A stretch of 64,000 bases of DNA from Timema cristinae (taxonomy: Eukaryota; Arthropoda; Insecta; Phasmatodea; Timematidae): the NCBI GenBank assembly GCA_039000515.1, contig JBCFYV010000001.1, forward strand, positions 64,679,132 through 64,743,131. Direction: 5' to 3'. This document shows, one piece after another, positions 36,101 through 46,202 of the stretch (position 1 is the first letter of the stretch; the number at the start of each line of letters is the position of its first letter). The position numbers were made by a program, and so were the translations under genes. A model generated the notes under the pieces. That model was not told where the DNA came from and searched no databases. It worked only from the letters and a program-made list of their open reading frames with translations.

Positions 36101-37219
36101 TATGGGAAAGAGGACAGCAGGGAGAGTGGTACTATAGGTGTGTAGAGACCTGCTATGGAGAAGAGGACAGCAGGAAGAGTTGTTCTATAGGTGTGTAGAG
36201 ACTTGCTATGGAGAAGAGGACAGCAGGGAGAGTTGTTCTATAGGTGTGTAAGAGACCTGCTATGGAGAAGAGGACAGCAGGAGAGTTGTTCTATAGGTGT
36301 GTAAGAGACCTGCTATGGGAAGAGGACAACAGGGAGAGTGTACTATAGGTGTGTAGAGACCTGCTATGGAGAAGAGACCAGCAGGGAGAGTGTTCTATAG
36401 GTGTGTAGAGACCTGTTTTGGAGAAGAACCAGCAGGGAGAGTGTTCTATAGGTGTGTAAGAGACCTGCTATGGAGAAGAGACCAGCAGGGAGAGTTGTTC
36501 TATAGGTGTGTAGAGACCTGCTATGGGAAGAGACCAGCAGGGAGAGTGGTACTATAGGTGTGTAAGAGACCTGCTATGGAGAAGAGACAGCAGGGAGAGT
36601 TGTTCTATAGTGTGTAAGAGACCTGTTATGGAGAAGAGGACAGCAGGGAGAGTGGTACTATAGGTGTGTAAGAGACCTGCTATGGGAAGAGGACAGCAGG
36701 GAGAGTTGTTCTATAGGTGTGTAAGAGACCTGCTATGGGGAAGAGGACAGCAGGAAGAGTGTACTATAGGTGTGTGAGACCTGCTATGGAGAAGAGGACA
36801 GCAGGGAGAGTTGTTCTATAGGTGTGTAAGAGACCTGTTATGGAGAAGAGACCAGCAGGGAGAGTGTTCTATAGGTGTGTAAGAGACCTGCTATGGAGAA
36901 GAGGACAGCAGCGAGAGTTGTTCTATAGGTGTGTAGAGACCTGCTATGGAGAAGAGACCAGCGGGGAGAGTGGTTCTATAGGTGTGTAAGAGACCTGCTA
37001 TGGAGAAGAGACCAGCAGGGAGAGTTGTTCTATAGGTGTGTAAGAGACCTGCTATGGAGAAGAGGACAGCAGGGAGAGTTGTACTATAGGTGTGTAAGAG
37101 ACCTGCTATGGAGAAGAGACCAGCAGGAGAGTGTTCTATAGGTGTGTAAGAACCTGCTATGGAGAAGAGGACAGCAGGGAGAGTTGTACTATAGGTGTGT
37201 AAGAGACCTGCTATGGGGA
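30136..37219 (+). repeat. 54-bp (18-codon) tandem array inside the retrotransposon ORF, about 131 copies
   Basis: Each unit includes GTGTAAGAGACCTGCTATGG and AGAAGAGGACAGCAGGGAGA and encodes, in one frame, CVRDLLWRRGQQGELYYR. Because 54 is divisible by three, the frame persists over stretches up to 239 codons (31118-31837), but indels break it elsewhere. Three variant domains exist: GACCAGC with GTGGTTCTATAGG dominates 30136-32060, GACAGC with GTTGTACTATAGG dominates 32060-35580, and GTTGTTCTATAGG is common in 35640-37140. A short non-repeat island of about 35 bp occurs at 33389-33423. In the frame continuous with the upstream GSVIEE the unit contains a stop (VVL*V), so the array also kills the ORF. 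Confidence 0.95.
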
Positions 37220-37683
37220 AGATAAGTGTCCTTATGTAAGGAAGTGTTGTACAGTGTGTACTTTGTACCTATTGTCATATGCAGTAGAAACATGGACAGT
37301 GAATATCAGAGAGACTAGAAAGTGGAGGCTATGGGAATGAGTTTGTGAGGAGCTGTTAGCTGTCACGAGGGGGACAAGATTAGGAATGAAGTTATACGGG
37401 AAAGAATGAATACAGGAATACAGAGATAGTAAGGAAGCAAGACTGAGAGGGTATGGACATGTAATGAAGATGGAAAGAAGAGGATACCAAAGCAAATGAT
37501 GAAATGAAGCAAGTAGGAAAAAACTTGAAGAAAGGCCAAGAGAGCGATGGGAGGAACAGATAACAGAAAGTGTTCAAGTGAGAGGAGAAGAATGGAGAAT
37601 TAAAGGAAGAAAGTGGAAAAAATTAAAGGAAGATGGAGGCATTTTACTAAAGTGACCCGCCACAGGCTGGAAACAGTGTTAGA

Positions 37684-37710
37684 TGATGACGATGATGATG
37701 ATGATGATGT
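37684..37710. repeat. (GAT)n tail of the retrotransposon
   Basis: Trinucleotide run GATGATGACGATGATGATGA at the 3' end of the element. Confidence 0.9.
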
Positions 37711-38151
37711 ATTTAAAACAAGCAGGAACTTTATACCATCAGTTTACACTCAACTATTGATACTTGTATGTATGAAATAATTCTCTTGGTAGGTTTTATT
37801 TTAATTAGTGTCAATTTAAACACATCCCACTAAATATAATTAGACTAATTAATAAATAACCTTTATTACTGTGTTAGTAAAAATAAAATGCCATTATTTA
37901 ATGGATGAAACTTTATTAATATGACAAAAAAAAATATTTCTAATAGCAATACAATTCCCTTATATTAAAAAAATATATTTTTTAGACTTTAATTGTGTGA
38001 ATTGGTCTCAAGACAAAATACAATACATATACAATAAAAACACAAATTCTATAGAAAAAAAGGTTAAAAGATTTTAACTGCCCTTGGTCCTCATCTGAAA
38101 ATTCCTGCAATATTTTAACAAATTTTGTGGGAGGCAAAGTAGTTTTTTTAA
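37711..38151 (+). other. BBS9 intron segment, no recognised feature
   Basis: AT-rich, featureless. Confidence 0.5.
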
Positions 38152-38420
38152 TACAGTAGAACTTAGATTGACTGAAATACTTTAAAAAGATATTATTTGT
38201 GTATCTGCATGAAATAAATGAACTTCATTACTAATAACAATTCATGAAAACAAGGTTCAACACTTCTCCCTGATTTATGTATGTATTACATATTGTATAC
38301 ATTTTCAATTTTTTTTTCTTCATAACACCTGTTTTGAATTTATAAATACATCCAAAATTTTGGCTATCTTATATTGGGTCAACATCCTTTATTTTGGATA
38401 ACTAAGGTTTTACTTTAGTA
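38152..38420. mobile_element. pogo/Tigger-type MITE (putative)
   Basis: The left end TACAGTAGAACTTAGATTGA and the right end, inverted, TACTAAAGTAAAACCTTAGT resemble each other and the pogo/Tigger terminal pattern CAGTAGAACCTCGATTAT. Both are flanked by TA. The interior is non-coding, 269 bp. Confidence 0.5.
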
Positions 38421-39777
38421 TTGTTATATCAGCAAATGACTTATCAACTAACTTATTACTAAGACATAAAAACAATCAAAATTCAGGACTGTAAATTTAC
38501 CTATGATAAATTTATAGCTCTACCAAGAATCAAACCCAGGAACCTTTCTTTAATAGGTGAAAAGAATAAGATGCAACTATTTGTTAAACTGTGAAAAATG
38601 AAGAATGAAATAATATGTTCAACCATCAGTTTGTAATAAATAATAATAATAATAAATAATAATAATATAATAATAGGGATGAAACTCAAATACTAAAAAA
38701 AAGTTTTACAGCTTTAATACTGCTTATTGTAGATTCAGAAACAATATAATTATTATAGGATAAACTCAACAACTAGGCCCCAGAACAGTAATTTCACACC
38801 TACTAAATGTAAGAATGTTATAATGAAATTATATTTAAAAAAATTAAGATTTAGTTACTATTTGTATTTTATTTTATTACATTATAATATATTTCCTCTA
38901 ATGTTAATAATTTTTCCCAAGATTCGGATTCAATCCAAATCTAATAAATAATAAAACTTTTTATTACTTGAGCAGGTCCCAACAATTGTTTCTAATAACT
39001 TGAATCTACAGATAAATAAATTTAATTCCAACTACACCAACAGATAGTCAAGGTAACACTGAAGGAATATAAAAACTAGCACGAATAGTGTTACCACACT
39101 AACAAACATAATATAAGATATACCCCAGTGTGCCTGTTTGAGCATGCAAGGGACTCTCTTCCATCCTGTCAATTACAGTAACAAATACTGCTTGTTATTT
39201 CCTGTTGTTTGTGAGTATAGGAAAACGGAAAAAAATTAAGTCAAATGAAATATAGTTTATTTATTAGTTAACAAATTCAAAATTAAAAGAGCATTTTAAG
39301 AAACAGGATATCTGCTAATAAATGTTTAATATTTACATGTTGTAGTCAACACAATATGTTTTCCTGTAAATAAAGATAATTACAGTACATATTACATGCT
39401 ATACGTCAGTTTATGTAAATTTGATTAAACTCATTCAAGTGAAATTTAAAATTTGTGAAAATACTGTATCCCTGTTTTCTCCCGCTTAGTCCGGATTATC
39501 GCTAATTGAGCAAGTTTGCTCCCAATTAGTTCACATTAATGAGGTTCTAGTGTATAGATAAAACTATATAGTACTAGGTACTTAGCATTAACTCCTAGTA
39601 GGAAAAAGCAGTCATTTCAAGTGGGGTAGTATTGGAGGGACCATATTATTGAATGTACAGGACAAACACAAAACACATAAAACCTTATTAAAGTTAATGA
39701 TTTTCAAAATAATTTTCTATCAACACATTACAACTATTATTTCAAATACAAAAACACTACAACTAGACAAGATAACC
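38421..39777 (+). other. BBS9 intron segment with weak relics
   Basis: Contains an (AAT)n run at 38637-38675, a possible tRNA-like box B in antisense near 38530, and a lone pogo-type terminus near 39500-39555 (antisense TAGAACCTCATTAATGTGAA). Otherwise nothing recognised. Confidence 0.4.
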
Positions 39778-39990
39778 TAAATTATATTTTATTCTTTACA
39801 TTGAAAAATGACATCTGGACACGAGAATAAAACCTAGAACTTTTGGCTTAGTAAACAACTGAGCTATCCAGGAATACTCCTGTACCCAGGGCCATTCTTT
39901 CACTCATATATTAAGGCAGAGTCTGTGATGGATGTGCAGAAAACATCAGTTAAGATCACAAGCTATCAGGTAACGTGACCACCTTTGACT
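39778..39990 (-). mobile_element. Inverted partial copy of the tRNA-like MITE at 40068-40432
   Basis: The reverse complement shows CCTGGATAGCTCAGTTGTTT and CCATCACAGACTCTGCCTTA, which match the interior of the element that follows. The two copies are head to head and about 80 bp apart, so the transcript could fold back. Confidence 0.78.
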
Positions 39991-40009
39991 CAGGAGAGCG
40001 TTATGCTTC

Positions 40010-40062
40010 AAATGTACAATGACAACTGTACAAATGTACAATGACAACTGTACAAATGCACA
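40010..40062. repeat. 20-bp tandem duplication
   Basis: AATGTACAATGACAACTGTA with CA is repeated twice plus a partial copy, between the two inverted MITE copies. Confidence 0.8.
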
Positions 40063-40067
40063 TATCT

Positions 40068-40432
40068 TGATGGATTAAATAGCCAAGTAAAGTTATTATA
40101 TTTCGTAGTTACAGTTATAGCCGCATATAAATATATTCTTCCTTACCGATGGTGGCCGAGTTATCTGATAGCTCATGATCTTAACTAATCAATTATATGT
40201 AGCTGACAATTTCTGTACTTCCATCACAGACTCTGCCTTAATCTATGAGTGAAGAATATCTCTGGGCACAGGACGACTCCTGGATAGCTCAGTGGTTAGA
40301 GCATTGGCTTACTAAGCAAAAGTCCTGAGTTTGATTCCCATGTCCAGGTGTCATTTATCAATTTAAAGAATATATCTAAATGTGTTATAACCGTAATCAA
40401 CAAATATAATAGCTTGGCTATTTAATCCATCA
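40068..40432 (+). mobile_element. MITE with about 75-bp TIRs and an internal tRNA-like sequence
   Basis: TGATGGATTAAATAGCCAAG at the left end is inverted as CTTGGCTATTTAATCCATCA at the right end. Similarity continues inward for about 75 bp. At 40279-40348 lies a 70-nt tRNA-like segment with paired ends CCTGGA/TCCAGG, a D-arm AGCTCAGTGGTTAGAGCA that is a perfect box A, and a box B-like GAGTTTGATTCCC. The anticodon loop would be TTACTAA, with a mismatched stem, so it is not a credible tRNA gene. An element joining TIRs to a pol III-type tRNA head is unusual. Alternatively a SINE landed in a MITE. Confidence 0.75.
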
Positions 40433-40477
40433 CATCACTAAATTATATTTACTATTGGTTTTATTCTTGACTAACAG

Positions 40478-40786
40478 GATGAACTAGGCCTAAGAGCAAC
40501 TCAGTATCGTGCAATCCAGCGTCGGCTGCTGACAAAGTTCAAGGACAAAACTCCAAGTCCAATAAGTCATCTTGGTACACTGCTGGCCACGACCCATGGA
40601 CTTATCTTGGAGACGGCAGACCAATTTGAGCAAAGTATGCAGGGTCTACAGCAAGCCAGTTGCCAACTTACCTGTACTTGCCAACTTATTATTTTACTGC
40701 TAAAGATGATGGACACAGCATCAAGTGAAGACTTTAGTGACTTGGAGGCGGCGCTATCTTCATCTGTGCACGACTTCCATGAGCAG
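40478..40786 (+). CDS. BBS9: BBS9 exon, alpha-helical domain
   Basis: Exactly 103 codons, phase 0 at both ends. It begins DELGLRATQYRAIQRRLLTK, then FKDKTPSPISHLGTLLATTH, LETADQFEQSMQGLQQASCQ and LEAALSSSVHDFHEQ. The core AIQRRLL-(K/R)FKDKTP is nearly invariant in BBS9, and the following DA-E--Q-NLFQ-type helix and LEAA-LP repeat match in order. The acceptor is cttgactaacag at 40466-40477 and the donor is GAGCAG/gtgctt at 40787, a weak donor. The intron before it is 17.3 kb. Confidence 0.95.
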
Positions 40787-40887
40787 GTGCTTTGCTCACT
40801 TGAGATATGTTGGAATGTGCAAGTCTGAATTATACAAATAAAGTCCACCTCAACATTTATAAGACATCTTGTAATGTCAGTAACTTT

Positions 40888-40903
40888 CCCGCCCGCCCGC
40901 CCG
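40888..40903. repeat. (CCCG)4 tract
   Basis: Four CCCG units. G-quadruplex potential on the minus strand, i-motif on the plus strand. Confidence 0.7.
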
Positions 40904-40923
40904 TAGTCATTTATTCTTAATTA

Positions 40924-41155
40924 CTTGCTTCGGTGGTTGAATGGTCCAAGGCTTACACTAGACTTGACTGCTGATGAAGGCGGTTCGAATCCTAGACGAG
41001 TGTACTGAAGCTGGTTTTGTCATCAATGGTTTCCCACACTTTCCGCACAAATTCAGGTGCACTTTCTCAAAATTCATCCCTTCCCATCCCTAAAACATTA
41101 GCCTAGTTATTATATAGGCAATTTACCCGACAGTAAGATATAGTGACCAAAAAAT
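40924..41155 (+). mobile_element. tRNA-derived SINE, family A, copy 3
   Basis: CTTGCTTCGGTGGTTGAATG, box B GGTTCGAATCCTAG, and the downstream TTTCCCACACTTTCC and CCATCCCTAAAACATTAG blocks typical of the family. Diverged 3' end. Confidence 0.82.
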
Positions 41156-42230
41156 ATTATTATTTTGGTATATTTAAAACACTAATTTTAAATATATATT
41201 TGTAATATTTGTTTATAAATCAGTCCAGACAGATGGAGTTAAAACACTATCCTAAAGTTTGTTGAGCCCTACAAAGGCCGTGAATGTTTGTGGAATATCA
41301 ACTATTTGTTATAAAACAAAAATGTAAGAAAATTTTAAGGCTAAAGGCTATAGAAATAGTAGGATCTAGATTAAGAGTAAATACTTATTCTTGAAATATA
41401 TTTCCAGCCTCCACTTTTTTATTCACCTCCTTTTCTAAGTATTGCCAAAATTTTAGCTTGAAACACTTCAGACATTTTATCCTTTTCAAAGAAAGTCCTT
41501 CCATTTTGTGACTTATAACGACCAAAACTAAACAAAGCATTAAACTTGTGTGGACTGCAACTTGAATTACTACTGACTTGCGATGGATTGCGCTAGTAGT
41601 CGGTTCCAGTAGTTTATCTTCACCCTCGACTGGTAAAAACTAGTCTTAATTTCTTTTAATATTATTTGAAAATACCAATGCTTCTTGGATGTTCCAATTG
41701 TTCTAAAGCACACCACACACTTCTCGCGTGATCTTTATTACTTAGCCAGCACATGTATCCATAGTGATGAAAGTCACTCTAGCTCGCTAACCCAGATATT
41801 TCAGTACCAGATCACAAATCTTAAAGCAGTATCTTTTTATGCTTCCTCCCCTAACTAGTAATCTCAACATGAAAGAATAGAGAAAGACATTGCAATATTT
41901 ATGTTATTGAATGCAAGCTTTGACCCCTCTGAATGTAGTGAAGTGAAGGACAACACTTTTTTGTAACTTATTCAACCTTCTTGCCACAAGGTGGTTTAAT
42001 TAGGTGGAATGCAAAATAACAGAGAGAAAATAAGATTCTTTGATAATACCTAAAATTGGCACTATACCATATTAATTAATAATGATCGTCCTTATATAAC
42101 TTTAATGACATTCATTTTCCAACATGACCTACTGCCTGTCCAGGTATTAATGTTTTAACTACGCTAGTGGGGTAGAATTTAGATTAAATACAGAGCTCTC
42201 TGATTTAACTTTTTGAGGTATACAGTGGGT

Positions 42231-42300
42231 TCTCGATTATCCATCACTCACGGGACTGGGACATGCTTAGAACACAAAAATGGTCGGTTAGTAAGAGGAG
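42231..42300 (+). mobile_element. Tigger/pogo terminus (orphan)
   Basis: TACAGTGGGTTCTCGATTAT followed by CCATCACTCACGGGACTGGG is the familiar Tigger-type end, preceded by TA. The other end was not found nearby. Confidence 0.6.
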
Positions 42301-42499
42301 CAAAAAAAAACAAAAAAAAAGTAAAAACATGAAATATTATGGTTTTAATGGCATTCACCATGAATGGTTCATCTTACCCCTCCAATTTCTTATGCAAAAT
42401 CGTTGCTTTTTCATTTAATCATGGATCCAAATAGAGGAGTCCCTTTCTCGGCAGAACCAAACCCATGAGGAATTATCTAAAAGTTCAAATTGCTGCTCC

Positions 42500-42580
42500 C
42501 ATCTCTCTTCTATCTCATGTACTCCCCGGATAACTTCATTCCTTGTCTCTCTTACATTCATTGTCCATGTGTGACAATGG
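42500..42580 (-). mobile_element. Antisense fragment of the non-LTR retrotransposon family
   Basis: CTATCTCATGTACTCC then CGGATAACTTCATTCCTTGT matches, antisense, the VIRE-to-HEIVEE region present at 37380-37440 and 45640-45700. Only one such unit here, with no tandem expansion. Confidence 0.6.
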
Positions 42581-42795
42581 GTACCAAGTATTTAAATGGC
42601 TTTCTTTGATATAAAACTATTTTTATTATGATATATTTTATTGAACCCTTCGTTTACCCTTTAAGGTAACAAGCTTATCTTGCCTTCTTGCCTTATTCCA
42701 CTATTGGATAGCTTATAATAAGATAGGGTAATAGTGTAATCTGGCAAGGTAAGACTGCTAACTTACAGGGTAAATGAAGTGCACCTTATACTTAT

Positions 42796-43600
42796 TAAGA
42801 GGCAACCATTACCTCTTTGTCCAGTGGCAGCACTGTAAAATGTGAACTGTGTTCTTCTTTTCATTGTAAAAACCATATTGTGTTTAGGGATGTCAAACTT
42901 GATTCTTTGATACCTCGGTACTCTCGATTACTAATGTTATCAAAAGAATCAAGAATCATCTTATTATTACGATTCTTGCTACTCGAGTCTTAGTTCTCAA
43001 TAAAACTGGCAACTAAGCAAAACGGCAAAGTTCAGAATAAGTTGTAATTGATTATCTCTCATATTAGTTTAGTTGCAGTTATTTGTATTGATATGTATTA
43101 TGTCCAATTAAAAACCCTGTTTGGGAATTTAAAATAACTTGTGTATTCAACAGTTGTTATTACATCATTTTTAAATTATTTATAAATGTTTAAGTTGGGA
43201 AGGCTTTATTTGTAGGTAAAAATACAAGCTTACTATTGTAATTTTTCATTATGTTATTAATTATTTGCAATATGCTTTAATAGGGACTTGGTAAAAGTGA
43301 TTATTTTTCTTTGTTAAAATTAAAAAATAAGTTTGTTTTTTTGTCATGCCATGAAGTGTATGCATAAACAAATATGTTTTTACATTAGGTTGGATGCTTG
43401 GAAAAAAATGAGATAGGAAATGTTCAAGAATCAAAATTGAGTATCAAAAAGTTGAGATTGAACTTAAAAATCAGAATCGAGTATTGAAATAAAAAAAAAA
43501 ACAGATATCGTGAAATCTCTCATTGTGTTTGTTCCTTTTATATGTTTCTATTCACCTTTCCTGTACCTTCTTCTAAATATTATACTCACCATTTTAAGTT
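42796..43600 (+). repeat. Dispersed repeat, copy 2, split by an insertion
   Basis: The halves 42796-42884 and 43522-43600 together correspond to 29375-29545. The intervening 42885-43521 is the hAT-like element below. Confidence 0.75.
42885..43521. mobile_element. hAT-like non-autonomous element with 8-bp target duplication
   Basis: ATTGTGTT occurs just before (42877-42884) and just after (43522-43529) the insert, at the place where a dispersed repeat is interrupted. The ends are TAGGGATGTC and, inverted, GAGAGATTTC, loosely hAT-like. Subterminal GAATC/GATTC repeats are frequent near both ends. Eight-base duplication is typical for hAT. No transposase. Confidence 0.72.
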
Positions 43601-43712
43601 TTCTAACTACAAATCAATTTTCAAGCTTACATACTTTTGAACTTATAAAATTATGCTATTGGCTGCAATTCACTTTCAGACAACACCCTACAATAATGTT
43701 TCTGTTTTGTAG

Positions 43713-44124
43713 GGCTGGGAAGAAGTCACAGATGCTGCACTTTCTTTCTTACTCAGAACTTCACTGGCTAAATCACATAAAGAGAAGCAAAGAGTCACTA
43801 ACTCTACTGCAGAAGCAATGAAAGACACCACAAAGTTCAAGAAACACATAAGCTCTGCTATAGATCGCTTATCAAAAAGTACAAATATCTTGGAAAGGAA
43901 AGAAGGGACTGATGACTTTTCAAATGTATCACATTCATCTCATCCACCCAAAATTGTGTCTCCAATACCAGAAGGATTGGAAGTACCCACCGCAGACTCT
44001 GGCAACGATACGGAGATAACACTTCCGATTTCTTCACGTTTTACTGAGAGGAAAGCATCTGGAACTTCAAGGGGTAGATCTGCTCTACTCCATGACCGCA
44101 AAGCTAAAATGCTTGCGTCAAATA
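43713..44124 (+). CDS. BBS9: BBS9 exon, C-terminal helical region
   Basis: 137 codons plus one base. It begins GWEEVTDAALSFLLRTSLAK and continues MKDTTKFKKHISSAIDRLSK. Vertebrate BBS9 reads GWEE-VDAAISHLL-TCLSKSSKEQ and KDTS-LKKHI-LLCDRLSKG at the same place. From about residue 65 it becomes a low-conservation Ser/Thr/Pro-rich tail (SHSSHPPKIVSPIPEGLEVP). The acceptor is ctgttttgtag at 43702-43712 and the donor is AATA/gtgagtac at 44125. Phase out is 1. The previous exon ends DFHEQ, so the join HEQ/GWEE recreates the family's continuous sequence. Confidence 0.95.
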
Positions 44125-44212
44125 GTGAGTACAATTTAAAATCCGTATCCTATTTTCATTATATCAATTTCTTGGTAAACAGAATAATAATACAAACCAA
44201 TAACTGTGAACA

Positions 44213-44450
44213 ACCCGCTTCGGTGGCCGCATGGTCTAATGTGCTACTCTCGCGTTAGACTAGACTGGTGATGATGGGGAAATCAAGGTTAGTATCTTGG
44301 TGAGGTGTACCAAGAGTAGTTCTCCACTCTCCCTCCACACAAATGTGTGTGCACTTCCTTTAATTATAACCTTCATCCCCAAAACCATTAGCGTTATCGG
44401 AACATAAGCGTATAGCCTGAAAGGGTATTAAAAGGCAGTGTTAAAAGAAA
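44213..44450 (+). mobile_element. tRNA-derived SINE, family A, copy 4
   Basis: CCCGCTTCGGTGGCCGCATG, GTCTAATGTGCTACTCTCGC, GTTAGACTAGACTGGTGATG and the AACATAAGCGTATAGCCTGA block. It lies shortly after the exon donor. Confidence 0.85.
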
Positions 44451-44879
44451 AATACCAACATTAGCATTGGCCAAATATTTGTTCCTTTAGAATGTTTCTT
44501 AACACTTAACACGTACCTATACCTCTTAATTTTTATAACATACAGTGATTATTAGTTTTATTAATTTGTACTACAGTAATTTTTAATTATGTTAATTTTA
44601 AAACATAGCTGATTTTAGATTATGAACACATTAAAATCACATACTCAATGATAACTGATCTTCTAGGGTTTATTGACATTTCAAAGTCAGACCAAATTTG
44701 TTGCGTATACTGATCTTTGTAGGAAATTTGTTTGGATGGGTCTTTTTTCCTACCAGAATGCTAGTTAGTATATACTAGGATTTTGGTAGGAAAAATTACC
44801 TTTCAGAACAAACTTCTCACCAAAGTCATTGTATAATTTGTGAGGTAAATTTTTCATGTCCATTACCTCATCATCACCA

Positions 44880-45725
44880 ACTGTTTTCGGACTATGGCTG
44901 GGTCAGTTTAGTAAAACTCCTCCATCCTCCTCTCACTTGAACACTTTCTGTTATCTTCTCCTTCCATCTCTTTCTTGGCCTCTCTTGTGGTATTTTTCCT
45001 AAATACTTCATTTCAAACATTTTCTTTGGCATCTTCTCTTTTTCCATCTTTATTGCATGCTCCATAACATCTCAGTCTTGCTTCCTCTACTATCTCATAT
45101 ACTCCAACATCCTCATTACATGCCATAACATCTCAGTCTTGCTTCCTCTACTATCTTATGTACTCCAACATCCTCATTACATGCTCATAACATCTCAGTC
45201 TTGTTTCTCTCTACATATCTATGTACTCCAACAATCCTCATACATGTCATACCATCTCAGTCTTGCTTCCTCTACTATCTCATATACTCAACATCCTCAT
45301 TACATGTACATACCATCTCATCTTGCTTCCTCTACTATCTTATGTACTCCACATCCTCATTACATGTCCATACCATCTCAGCCTTGCTTCCTCTACTATC
45401 TCATGTACTCCAACATCCTCATTACATGCTCATAACATCTCAGTCTTGCTTCCTCTACTATCTCATGTACTCCAACATCCTCATTACATGCTCATAACAT
45501 CTCAGTCTTGCTTCCTCTACTTCTCATGTACTTCAACATCCTCATTACATGCTCATAACATCTCAGTCTTGCTTCCTCTACTATCTCATGTACTCCAACA
45601 TCCTCATTATATGCTCATACCATCTCAATCTTGTTTCCTCTACTATCTCATGTACTCCCTCTACCCTCACTCTTTCATGGATAACCTCAATCCTAATATT
45701 GTTTCTCCTCGTGACAGTTAACATG
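44880..45725 (-). mobile_element. Non-LTR retrotransposon C-terminal fragment with ten internal 62-bp units
   Basis: On the minus strand: 45660-45725 gives the CHEEK/NIRIEVIHERV-type region, then the 62-bp units (45060-45655), then 44880-45060 gives the 3' end (GKNTTRE-AKKEMEG, ENRKCSSERRMEEFY, PS-SENS). The same order without array occurs at 37340-37690. The array is therefore an internal expansion of the EIVEEARLRWYGHVMRM segment, and the flanks show that it arose in place within the element. Confidence 0.85.
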
Positions 45726-45943
45726 TCCAATACAATAATTCAGAATCTAAATGCCTCTTTTTAAGGATACTCATCTCTCTAAATAATATCTCATCTAGTT
45801 TTTATAAAAATTATATCAGGATCTGTGCATGAGTAACACACTGTTATTCATCCCGTATATTGTTGCTTCCCCACATCTTGTTACCCTCTCTAGCCCTTAA
45901 TCGAGCTCTGTTGTGCTATAAATATACTATGGGACTTTCACAG

Positions 45944-46116
45944 TTTTGGATCCAGACAAGATCAACACAGAAAAAATGGGTGTTGTATCTTCTCAAGTGG
46001 AGACTGAGCAATTGACCTCTGCCGAATGTGAAGTTGTAAGGACTCTTGCCGTAATAAAAGGAGTCATCGAAAGTCCTCCGGATATTTTTCCTCCAATAGA
46101 GGATGAGGACTGGTGA
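45944..46116 (+). CDS. BBS9: BBS9 terminal coding exon (inferred)
   Basis: The sequence after acceptor gggactttcacag (45931-45943) reads, in the phase required by the previous exon, LDPDKINTEKMGVVSSQVET, EQLTSAECEVVRTLAVIKGV and IESPPDIFPPIEDEDW, then TGA at 46114. Support is structural: correct phase, 57 open codons, an acidic C-terminus, and AATAAA 56 bases after the stop. The far C-terminus of BBS9 is poorly conserved, so similarity cannot confirm it. A minus-strand ORF over these bases is a shadow. An alternative last exon elsewhere in the intron or downstream is possible. Confidence 0.7.
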
Positions 46117-46171
46117 AATATTGGCGATGTTTATTGTAATCATGTGTGCTAAAAATCAAAGGTTGAAACAA

Positions 46172-46177
46172 AATAAA
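46172..46177 (+). terminator. Poly(A) signal AATAAA for BBS9
   Basis: Canonical AATAAA 56 bases past the proposed stop codon. Cleavage is expected around 46190-46200, just before the SINE at 46203. Confidence 0.7.
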
Positions 46178-46202
46178 TACTGGGACACAATTCAATTAGG
46201 TT

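Larger units (their letters stand above)
29840..37710 (+). mobile_element. Non-LTR retrotransposon remnant split by a 7-kb internal tandem array
   Basis: The left part (29865-30130) encodes the end of a reverse transcriptase: LAMVMDKGEERMGDMMFSDN, VWGEKKEEVQEQLQEWNEEV, MKFSVGKCEVMVMTRKR and VKYLGSVIEE. The usual FADD catalytic box reads FSDN (29910-29921), so both the A and the second D are changed. The right part (37215-37680) resumes with CKEVLYSVYFVP, a frame change, SYAVETWTVN, then KIRNEVIRE, RLRGYGHVMKM-like sequence, and the 3' end ...RHRLETVL-D with a (GAT)n tail at 37684-37710. Between them lies the 54-bp array, an amplified piece of the same ORF (FYRCVRDLLWRR). The 5' half of the element is missing or unrecognised. 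RTE/CR1-like class is likely. Confidence 0.85.
40787..43712 (+). other. BBS9 intron (2.9 kb) with SINE, Tigger end and hAT insertion
   Basis: Elements are listed separately. 41156-42230 shows nothing recognised. A (CCCG)n tract at 40888-40903 lies about 100 bases after the donor. Confidence 0.7.
44125..45943 (+). other. Last BBS9 intron (1.8 kb)
   Basis: Holds a SINE and an antisense retrotransposon fragment with ten 62-bp units. The rest (44451-44880 and 45725-45943) is featureless. Confidence 0.7.

Noticed and set aside
40279..40348. Functional tRNA gene
   Set aside because: The anticodon stem is mismatched, the predicted anticodon (ACT) is not a usual one, and the segment is repeated in decayed form nearby within a MITE.
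43940..44134. 64-codon minus-strand ORF
   Set aside because: Shadow of the BBS9 exon at 43713-44124.
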